Below are positions 30,301 to 42,300 of a DNA stretch of 64,000 bases, piece by piece. Source of the stretch: Nematostella vectensis (taxonomy: Eukaryota; Cnidaria; Anthozoa; Actiniaria; Edwardsiidae). Under the pieces are notes generated by a model. It made no database searches. It had not been told where the DNA came from and worked only from the letters and a program-made list of their open reading frames with translations. Location of the stretch: NCBI RefSeq assembly GCF_932526225.1, contig NC_064041.1:16181888-16245887 (forward strand). The letters run 5' to 3'. Position 1 is the first letter of the stretch. Each line of letters begins with the position of its first letter. Position numbers and translations under genes: made by a program.

Positions 30301-33300
30301 CTGTCCACTCCACCTAGCATTTGATTGGCAGGTTCGCTTTGGGGAGCCAATCAGATTAAAACCTGGATCACATTTGAATGTGATGATGTTGGGGAAGGTG
30401 GTTAGGCTACCAGTTTTTGTACCATTCAACGGTGACACAAGAGGACCACAATCATGTGCTGCAACATGAAGACTCATCAACTACTTGTGTCTTGGAAACA
30501 CTTTCCTACAATGTTAACATCAGTACTTGCAGAAAATGTAAATCCCCTTTTATACCAAATCCTTATCTAATCCTCCATCCCCCCCTTCCCTAATTAAAAG
30601 TTAAAAATCATTAGGTACTTCCCTTTGAACCAACAAATTTTCATTTGGATGAAAAGCTTACTTAAACACCAGCCAAAGAAACAATTTTTTAATTGTTTTT
30701 GTTTGTTTGCAGGTTGTTGTTGTTATGGCTGTTGTTGTGTTCGCTATTTTGTCTGTTTGTTTCCATGAGAAGGCAAACCTTTACAGATGACGCTTACACC
30801 ACTCCACGAGCCATTTGAGAGACATGCACGTCGAGCAGAGCCAATCAGCTCAAACCCCTCATCACAGGAGAAAAGGACCTGATTTGGGAAAAATGTCTTG
30901 GCACCAATCTTTGATCCATTCATTGGAGTTGCTAGGAAACCACAGTCTAGAGCTGCAAAGTAAAGTGCAATCTTTCATAAAATATAAAAAAAACTGGTAT
31001 ATATTAAATGCTTGTTTTAGCTCCTTGGTGCTTCCTTAATTTTCTGTGCCTCGAAAGGGGTGCTACCTTGAAGCAGAATCCTTATTTCAACAGGTCACTT
31101 TATATGTTTAAAAAAAAAAATTAAGTTCGGATTCCAGTTAAATGTTTGAATGGTAAGAAATTAAACAAACTCTAACAAATAGTTCAGTAATGTGTTTCAT
31201 TGTTCAACAATAAATAGAAGGGGGAATCAGAGCCGTAGCAGGCCTCAAAAGTTGAGGGGGGATACAATACAGAAACCTTGAGAAAATATTGGGCGGCACA
31301 GCCACGCCGCTACTGGTCATTTCCTTATATATATTTTTTTAATATTGCGGGGGGGCACGTGCCCCCAGTGTTCCACCCCCTGCAACGACCTTGGGAAGTT
31401 TAAGATTCTTTGCCCAAATAACAGGTTTTATCTGCTTTTTGCCATTCTCAAAGCACTGAGATTTGTAAAATAGGAAAGAAACCCATTGCACCCATCTCTC
31501 TCCTACCACCCACCTTCACACCTAACCTGTTCGCCACTCCATTTTCCACTTGATTGACAGGAGCGTAATGGTGAGCCAATCAGGATAAAGCCCTCGTCAC
31601 ACGAGAAAGTGACCTTGTTAGGGAAGGTGGTGAGTGATCCTGTCTTGGTACCATTTGTAGGGGTTGCAAGTGGACCACAGTCACGGGCTGGAAATTGATT
31701 TAAGATGAGAATTATTATCAATATTATGTTCTGATTAATTATTAGATTTAAACCTTGGACCATTCTGACTTAAGAAGCCCAACATAAGACTGTGAACTCC
31801 ATTTCTCATAACTTCCACCCCCTACTTATCAATGTCTACTGCCTACAGTACTCTAAAACTTAATAAAACCCCTGATAATGGGCGTTTTTGCAATGCTGTG
31901 AGAGAGTACCTTTGCACGACGATAAAGTGCCATTCCACACACCACCTGATGTGCAAAATCGAGCCCCTGAGCCAATAAGATCGAAGCCCTCATCACAGTG
32001 AAAGAGTACGGTATTGGGAAAGGTCGTGGCGTCAGAACTTTTAGAGCCATTCAATGGAGTTTGTAGTGGGCCGCAATCACGGGCTGAAAGGAACCATTAA
32101 GCTATTTGGCTTTAACTTATTTAAAAAATATAAACACCATAAAAGTTGACATAGTAATCCATTAATCATTCTAAACTAATTTATTCAATCATTCTACAGG
32201 AAAACGATCTCAAGTAGCGATGCTGTACATACCTGCCCAGCTCGCACGAAAAACTCATCAAACACATGAAAACAAGCAGTATGCACATGTATGTAGGAAG
32301 TACTCATAGTTGCAAAAAATAGCAGGTTTTGTTCCCGTCTTCTTTGCAGCCATTTTGAATTTAGCGCTTAGTAGCCCCAGGCTGCCAGACACGAACAGCG
32401 CACAGCTTTCCCAAAATGTGAATGAGAAAGCAGGGCTTTAGCCGGCACGAGGGCAAAGAACAAATAGCGTCGGCCCCCGAAAACTTCTGAGGTTTGCCCC
32501 CCGCAACAACATTTTCTAGCTAAGGCCACGAAAAGAAAGCAGGAAGAAAGAATAGGAAGAAAATAACACACATACGTACCTTGACAAACAACTGGTTTCC
32601 CACTCCATGTCCCGTTTGATTGACAAGCGCGAGTTGAGGAACCAATTAGATTAAAACCCTTGTCGCATTTGAACTCCATCTTATTTGGGAAGGTTGTAAG
32701 CGAGCCAATTTTTGTTCCGTTTTGTGGAGTTGATATTGGACCGCAATCACGAGCTGAAAGAGAAAAAAACTGCTTGCAACCAGCGGCTCATAAGTACTGT
32801 TGCAACATATTCTAATGTAAGTTTTTCTCGCGGTAGCCAGGATTTTTAACAGGAGGGGGACCAAAAGGCCTTTTCAAGGCATTGTCTCTTGTGTTTTAGA
32901 TAATGTCTCATACATTTACTGTATTTTTGGCTGCTAGAAGGGGGAGCGGGCTCCCTGGGCCAACCCCCTGGCTACGCCTCTGTCCCCGCCATTTAGTTTC
33001 CCGCCATTCTGGTCCATTTCCCGCCATTTTGGTCCTTTTCCCGCCTTTTTTGTATGGATTTCGCGCTCTTTTTATTCTCTACCAATCAGGCCTCGTGCTC
33101 GTAGTGACGTCACGCGTGGTGGGTACGCGCTGCTCTCGGTCTTTTTTGTGAACTTGCAGAGAAGAGAGAGAAGCGAACTACGAGACAACTTTCACAAGCT
33201 GACGATAAAAAGCGACACCAAAACCAGAAGGAATTGACTCGGGTAAGCTATTTGGTGTCAATTATCAGGGAAGAGAATTAATTATGAATATATATAAATT

Positions 33301-36300
33301 ACGTAAAAAACTACTCAAGAAATTCGGACTTTGTATTTCATTCATTCATTGAGTTGCTTTTCTTGCTGACTTTGGTCCAAAGTTTTGACACTTTTTTGGC
33401 AATTGAAAGTAAAGCGACGAGAGAAAGATAGCTTTTATGGCCATGTTTCTACATTTTTATTGTTTAAGCGTTTTATTCAAAAGACGAGTGGGTAAAATTG
33501 ACATTCGCAACTCAACGAAAGTCAAACTTTGTGAAGTGTATACAAAACATTGGAAAAGGCTGTGTTTGCTGTAAATTGTCTTATTTTACAATAACTTTCA
33601 TTTTGTAATAACAATGCAGTAACTGAAAGATTAATTCATTTAAGGTTTTCTCTATTCTTTTTTAGTTTTTTATTTGATTGAATGCAAGATAAAATGGATG
33701 ATTACGGGAATCCACTTTCCGAATTCGAGCTCAAGCGACTGGAAAATATCAGAAAAAACAACGAGCTTCTGAGAAGTCTAGGTAAGTCACAATAAGGTTT
33801 AGTAAATGACTAAATGATAGTGGGAAAATAATCATTAAACAATCATTAACATACAACAACAAAGCCAGATAGTGTCTCTAAACTAGTCTAGTATATTATA
33901 GTAATAGAAATGTGTGGAGTTGTTTCTTTTTTATTTGCAGGACTTTCTGTACCAAAGGACCCTAAAATCCCCAAAAGAGTGAAAGTCGTTCAACCAAAAA
34001 GGAAGAAGAAGAAAAGTTTAAAGACTGGTCAGAGTCTATTTGATGCGAGTGACTCAAGTAGTGAAAGCAGCACAGATAGTGATGAAGATTGGGTGCCAGG
34101 GGTCACCGAGGAGACCTTGAAAAAGAGGAAGATGTTCCAAAAGTTTAGACCAGGTAACAAGGGCACGCCTCGACGTAGGGGGAGAGACATCAGATGCATT
34201 AAGGGGGAATGCTATAGTTTTTGGTCTGAAATAAATTATTTAATTATAAACCAGTGGTCATTTTACCATAGAAAAAATTGACAATAAAAAAAGTTTATGA
34301 AACAGCAACATTAGCTTGCTATTCCCGAATTCTTCCATATTTTGAAAATCACCTATTTCCATAACCACCCATATGAAAACTGAAATATGAAAACTGGTTG
34401 GCTGTTGTCCTTCCCTACTTGTTTTCTGGCTATGAGACAAGTTGAGGAATTTTCAGGAAGTCAAGCAAGAAGAAACATACTAGGTGTAGTCATTTTACCT
34501 AACCCGTCTACTTTCTATTTTCTAATGTCTTTCAATAATTAAGTTTGTTATCATTTCCAGAGTTTCGTCCAAAAAGAAATGAAACAGTGGGCACTAATTC
34601 ATCAAGAAAAAAGGTAGCATAAAAATTCACATGGTTTGCTAGGCTTTTTAGAGATTCATATTTTTATTTTTATGTTTCAATGTAGAACTCCTTAACTGAA
34701 TGTAAGAATACCCAGCAACAAGAGACAGTTGATGACTTTGAAGAGCTGGGCCACATAGCTGAGGAGCTAGATGTTGACAGTTCTCTGTTTGACGATGCTC
34801 CATCTGACAAAGTAAAACACGACACGGGTGCAAGATATCCCAAGAGGCCTCGCGCTACACCGAGCAATTACAGAGAAGCTGAGGTGCCAGATGACGACCA
34901 CTACTTGTGTAAGTATATTTCAATATAATGACTTTTAAAATCGTTTTACTAGAAAATAAACTATTAGTGCTTGACCCCTAAGAGCACAGCTGCTCGAGAT
35001 GGATTCGACTCTGGTTGAAGACGATAAATTTTATGTGTGCATTAGGATATATTAGTTTCCAGATGAATCTAGTGACCTATTACAGAGCTAAGGCTGTCGA
35101 TTTAAACTTAATAAATCAGTGGTGAGTGATTTACTACTCTGGACCCCATCCTGCATTTTTTTTTCTGGACACGCCCTTGTGCTAAATTTTTGCTAAACGA
35201 AAACCAACGGTACTGAATTCAATATCACCCAGAATTAGTAATTTTCTACTCTCTAGTTTGTGAGGAATGTCAAGAGCTTCACTATGGAGATTGCCCGATC
35301 CATGGCCCCTTGGAAAGCATTCCAGACACAGCTGCAACCGCCAGTGCCATGACAGCAGCAAGATCGAGTCTTCCAAGCTGCCTAGAAATCAGACCATCAC
35401 CCATACTAAATGCAGGGCTTGGTGTCTTTGCAAAGTCGTCGATAGCAAAGCGTGTCAAGTTTGGTCCATACAAAGGAAGAAAAGTCAAGATCGATGATGA
35501 GCAAATGGATGAAGACACAAGCTACATGTGGGAGGTATGCAGAAAAAAAAATTGCTGCCAAATTGTACATCTCCTAATGAAATTTGCATCAGAGAAGTCT
35601 TTTTTTCTGATGTAAGCGCCTATTTTTGTAGTAGTATTTGGTGGGTGCTGCTGTTTGTTGATACTACTAACAATATGCTGTTGTGCTTCACATATATAGA
35701 AAAAGAAACTTTATTTCTAAAATCTTTTTACTTATATCCTTATACTTATTATCTAAGGTTGATACTTTTGCTGTTGTTGCTGTTTATCTTATAGTCGTTG
35801 ATGTGTTTTTTTCCTGTTTGGATTTTTATTTCATTTTCATTTCTTGATTGGTAGATAAGCAAAGATGGCAAATTCAACCATTTTGTAGATGGGCACAATG
35901 AAGAAGACAGTAATTGGATGAGGTTCGTCAACTGTTCCCGCTGTGAAAGAGAGCAGAATCTTGTAGCGTTCCAGTATCGTGGACAGATATATTACAGATC
36001 CTACAAAGATATCAACCCTGGGGCAGAGCTGCTTGTGTGGTACGGGGACAAGTACGCTAACGACCTTGGAATCGAGCTCGAGGAAATGAAAAATTCGACC
36101 GACCAATCTTATGATCGTAAGTCTTTATTACTTCTTCGTTGTTTTTGCTGCTGTTGAACATATTGTTGTCACTTGTTATGTCACTTCAAAGAGAAATATT
36201 ATAAAACAATGTACTAGATATTATTGGCAGTATTCCTTCTTTGTTTCTTCAAAAATATTTTGTTTTTGTTTATTTCTTTAGCCCTACATGATGGATATCT

Positions 36301-39300
36301 CTGTAAGATATGCTCCAAGTGCTTTACATCCAGCAACGCCTTGCAACGTCACACAAGATTCTGCTACGCGCCACCGACAGGAGACGAGCTCAAATGCAAG
36401 CTGTGCCAGCTTCAGTGTACTTCCGCGAAGACGCTAAATGAGCATGTCGTGACTGTGCATTATAGACAAGGGTCATACACTTGCCCACTATGCGGGAAAG
36501 TATTATCAAACAATTGGGATACTGTCAGACACATAAGAACGCACACCGGATATCAGCCGTTCAAGTGCACTCAGTGCGGTAAAGCGTTTGCACATAATAG
36601 TGATCTTACAAAACATATGCGAACACACAGTGGCGAGAAGCCATACAAGTGCACTCAGTGCGGTAAAGCGTTTGTACAAAATAGTAATCTTACAAAACAT
36701 ATGCGAACACACAGTGGCGAGAAGCCATACAAGTGCACTCAGTGCGGTAAAGCGTTTGCACATAATGATGTTCTAACAACACATATGCGGACACACAGTG
36801 GCGAGAAGCCATACAAGTGCACTCAGTGCGGTAAAGCGTTTGCACGGGCTTTTAATCTAACAACACATATGCGGACACACAGTGGCGAGAAGCCATACAA
36901 GTGCACTCAGTGCGGTAAAGCGTTTGCATGGGCTTTTAATCTAACAACACATATGCGGACACACAGTGGCGAGAAGCCATACAAGTGCACTCAGTGCGGT
37001 AAAGCGTTTGCACATAATGGTGTTCTAACAACACATATGCGGACACACAGTGGCGAGAAGCCATACAAGTGCACTCAGTGCGGTAAAGCGTTTGCACATA
37101 ATGGTCATCTTGCAACGCATAGACGAACGCATATATAATATTTTTAATTTGAAATATAAATGTTTTAATAATGCAATAAAATTTGAAATTTTGGATTGGT
37201 GATTGTTTCTGTTTTTTCTTTGTTTTGCTTTTATAGAGATGCCTCTGCTATTTAAATATCAATGAAATAAATTCGAAAGAGTTTTATACCTAGATCCTAA
37301 TCCCATTTCCTTTTGGAATAAAAATAGATTTTGGAAGGTGATCCCCCTACTCTGAGTCGAAATGTTGACTTGCATGGGTGTGTGTAGATAGCAAGTGATC
37401 GTGATGAATGCATGACACACTTTGCTGCCCCCAACGACTCGCGTCTGACCACGGAGACAAACCCTCTGAGTAAAGTCGGAAACCGAGAACAGGAGTCACA
37501 TCGAAACCCAGTGGTGAGGGGCAAGGCGCTACCCTGGAAACCAGAGGCTCCGAGAGTTTGTCGAGCGAAGCGAGAGTTTTTCGAGCACCAGCCCATATGA
37601 ACCCCCGCCCCCTAGCATGCTGGGAAAAGCGGATATTCAGCCTCTGGAACCCAGGGTACAAAGGCGCCACCCAAACGTATATAATTAAAACATGTACCTA
37701 CCCAGGCATCTAACATCTCCACCGCTCCATGACCCATTTGCTTGGCAGCGTCTAGTCTCAGGCCCCTCGCGTCTATACCCCTCCTCGCACTCGTATGTGA
37801 TCACGTGAGTATATGTAGTTCCCAGGCCCATCACGAACCCAAAATCTGGCATACGGGGCTTACCGCAGTCGATCGCTGTGGAAAGACAGCAGGCGCATTG
37901 CTCACGACCTTGGCGCTGTGGCCATGGCAACGGTTTTTAACACAGAGGTTGCAACTTTTTATTTGTGTCATATATCAAATGAACAGTGAATATAAACAAA
38001 TTGTAAGCGACTCATTTAGTACCGGGTCACTCATTTAAACTTTAATACATTCACGATGATAACCACAAGCGATAATAGCTTTGTCTTCGGGCGTCTCTTT
38101 TCTGCACAACGACCCCTGTCTTAAATACGTGACTTTTTTTACTTAACCAATATCTAAAAATCAAAAGCCAATGGCTTATCGTGGAGGTTCTTGTTAAGAA
38201 TTTTCAATTTAAATAACTAGATCTGACTAGGAGAAGCATGGGACAAGACTAACTAGATACATTGTTATAATAAATGGATGGATTGACCAATATTCGCGCA
38301 CATCTATATTTCATTGAAAAATCAGATCAGGTACCTATACAATTGTCAAATACTGTATATGCTAAACGCATTCAAAACGCATTCAAAGTTCTAAAACAAC
38401 AGGTAAAGTTAAGATAAGCAACCGTGCACGCATCGACCCACCAGATCGGCTTGCTTTTCGAGGCATCTATCAAGAGCATACCACATAATTACCATTACAT
38501 ACACCACACTCACCATTACATACAGCACTTCTGCCACTCCAAGATCCATCCGCTTGGCAGAGTCTGAATCGCGAGCCTCGGAGGATGAAACCTCGATCAC
38601 ACTTCACCTCTCTTTGGAAAGGGTAGACCGTCGCCTCGCCTGGTATGGAACCATTCATTGGGACAGGCAGTGGCCCGCAGTCAACGGCTACAACGGTTCA
38701 CGAGAAAGCTTATATCACTTGTGGGGAAGGTTTGTAAAAACAAGAGACACACCACCAGAGACATTAGAGACACTCGAAATTTTTAAATCGTTAATTGTAC
38801 CTCTTAATAGAGCAATTTTTGTCGCGCAAAAAACTCTTGAACTCTCGATCTAGCCCCGTAGCGCCTTATGCATTTTTTAATATTCTCATTTTGGCACAGG
38901 CTTCGAATCGGCTGAATAAGCTTCAAAACCATTGTCTGGGCTACCTGTGCTTTTGGCAGTTGGTGTTAACAATCATCAATCACTCAATACTAAGTATATA
39001 TAGCAAATAAAGGAGTTTATTATTAATTAGCTCTTGTACCCTTTTTTATGTTATCGTATGAAACGAGCGTGTATCTAAACAAATGTAAACCGCGCTTCAC
39101 TTACCGTTGCACTCGGACAAAGTCCCGTTCCACGAACCGTCCGCCTGACAGGTTCGAACCGCTGACCCACTCAACTCAAATCCCTCGTCGCAGGCGAACC
39201 TGACGGTGTTAGGGAAGGTCCACAGGGTACCCACTCTAGTGCCATTACGAGGCACTGCCAGCTTTCCGCATTCCACGGCTGAAGACAAATGACAGGATTA

Positions 39301-42300
39301 CCGGTAATGTTTGTCGCCTGCCGTTAGAGGTAGTATTGAAAGGGGGGGGGGGGGGGGAAGACCTGTGATATGCAGGTGTCTATGAGATGAGGTCAATAGC
39401 AATAGCGGATTCTGGGGTGGTTCCGCGCATCCAAGACAACCAGCCTGGTGGTTCTTCTTTAAAGGAAGACAAATCGGGGTTTCGAAAGATAATAATTAAG
39501 GTAATAATTGCAAAATAACATAAATAGCAATATTCACGGTGATGAGGGTCGTTATGATGATCGTGGCGGTGCGTAATGATGATGATGAAGAAGATGAGGA
39601 GGAAGATGCTCATGATAATAATGATGGTGATTTTGATGATTGCGATTATGATAACTATAGCGATATTGATGATGGGTTTGGCAGTGATAATGATATAGCT
39701 AGTGTGATAAAGAGTAGTGCTAACCATCACATCTAGGCTGCGTTCCACTCCAGGACGCGTTTTTCAGACAGGTCCTAATTGGTGAGCCGCTCATAATGTA
39801 ACCAGCGTCGCAACTAAACACCAACCGACTCGTGAACGTCGTGGAGTCCCCGCTGACCGAGCCGTGTGCTGGCGCGTCTAGTGATCCACAATTGACGGCT
39901 TTATGTTACAGACAAGAGAATATATTAGTTTTTTTTCGTAATTGCATATTTAAGACCACTTTAAAAAAAAACGTTTATTTTTATTTACTAGATCAGGCAA
40001 ACAAACAAATGCTTTCAGTCAAAATTAATTTAATTTAATTACAATCTCATTGGCTCTATCTATACCTTCAAATGAGTCAAAGTAAATTGTATTTATTTGT
40101 AATCTTATTTCAAGCAGACAATATGTATAATATCAAAGTTCCCCGACAAAGAAATCGTCAAAGTTTGCGATTAGTTGTTCTATTCTAGTAGGACTTGTTT
40201 TCTACTTACGATTACAAGTTACTGTACTACTCCACTTCCCGTCTGATTGACAGATAGCCACAGGGTTCCCGTCCATCTCAAAACCCGGATCACAGGCAAA
40301 GCGCATAATCTTCTGAAATGTGGTCTCGTTGCCAATGACGGAGCCATTTGTCGGCGCCTCTACTCGGCCGCAGTCAACAACTACACGTATGACAGAAAGT
40401 TATTAAATCAAAATCTACTTATGGAGGGTGGCGCGAAAGCTGTGTCACTCAAGGCCAAGGTCTCTAAAGCTAAAGAACCGGAATTTGAACCCGAGTTAAT
40501 GTCAACATGGGATTTTTGCAGGGTTGATAACGGAAGCTTATAATAAAAAAGGCGAAAGGCCTCTTCAGCAAGCGCCCTTTCAGCAAACGACACTGTCCTC
40601 GATTAAAACCAGAAAAGATATGGAGACATCACCAAGTATAAAATATTGGGTAATCTGTACTGGGTACCGCCCATAAGCGCAAGCCTCGCAGATTGATTTT
40701 ATATATTCCGCAACCTTCTCACCTATGTTTTTTTTTTCTACTTTACAAGCTCTTTCTTGACACCAGCTCCGCGCAAAATGACATACTCTCGCGCGCAAAA
40801 TGACATACTTGCTCTCGCGCGCAGAATGACATGCTTGTTCTCGCGCGCAAAATGACATACTTACTCTCGCGCGCAAAATGACATAATTACTCTCGCGCGC
40901 AAAATGACATTCTTACTCTCGCGCGCAAAATGACATACTTACTGTCGCGCGCAAAATGACATACTTACTCTCGCGCGCAAAATAACACTAACTCTCGCGC
41001 GCAAAATGACATACTTACTCTCGCGCGCAAAATGACATACTTACTCTCGCGCGCAAAATGACATACTTACTCTCGCGCGCAAAATGACACTTACTCTCGT
41101 GCGCAAAATGACATACTTACTCTGGCGCGCAAAATGACACTTACTCTCGCGCGCAAAATGACAAACTTACTCTCGCAGCGAGGCTGGGTTCCGGTCCACT
41201 TGTTATCTTCACCGCATCTACGAGATGGCGAACCTTTGAGGTTAAAGCCGAGTTTACACGTAAAGAATACGCGTGCACCCACGCCATATGATAGCCCCAC
41301 CTTAGCACCATTCTCAGGGAGACCGGGATCTCCGCATCCACCCTCTGAAACATAAAAAGCAAACAAACAGCAGTTACAGACTGACAAACGGATGGTCAGA
41401 CAAACAGACAGATATACAGAAAAACGGGAGAAAAGACGGACAAATAGACAGACCGACATTGAGGTCTGAAAGAAAAACTCACTTTCACATTTAAACGGCA
41501 TAATATTCCAATCTCCGAGAAAGCACAAAGTGGTCGCCAGTCCTTCTTGGTTATACCCAGGCTTACACTTGAACGTCACGCGCTCGCCAGACATGTAACG
41601 CTCTTTTTCATTCACGATGAATGCGTTTTCCGGAATGTGACTTGGCTTGGGGCAGTCCGCCACTAAGGGAAACTAAACGTTAGGTACTTGACAGTCGCGT
41701 TACGCTTGCACTTGCGTCCTAGAGAGAATCAATCTTAAATGGTCACCGTGATGAGTTTGTTCGACGCTAAGTATGTCACGCTATTGCAACGCAATCTTAC
41801 CAGTGATGGAAACAAATACAAGACAAGCCCGAAGGTCACGCAATGATAAACAAAGGAAAAAAACCCGCATGACTTACAGCAGTTGATGGGAAGATCAGAC
41901 CAGGTCTTTTTTGCGGTGCATCTGCGCACGGCACTTTTCCCGGTCAGAGTGTAGTTCTCTTTGCACGTATAAGTGACCGTGTCGTTGTAACCTCTGCCTA
42001 TGAAATAGCGCTCGCCGTTTTCTGGTTTCGGCGGTATTGGACACTGTAACCCTAACGAGACGTGAGTATTAGTGAAATTGCCTTCGTCAATAGTCTTCAG
42101 TGTGAGCAATCCATGTAAGGTACAGTGTACGACAAAACTCCGCTAAGTTATCACGTGACTACTCACAATTTTTCACGCAGCTAAACCCGCACTTCTCGTT
42201 ACACAGACACTTGTTTGGCGGGACTAAGAGAGTCACGTGACTACTCACCATTCTCCACACAGCTGAACCCGCACTGTCCGTCACACAGACACTTCTCGTT

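Noticed and set aside
32832-32980. Possible MITE with TAGCCAGG/CCTGGCTA ends
   Set aside because: Only 8-9 bp of inverted match and no clear target duplication; too weak to call.
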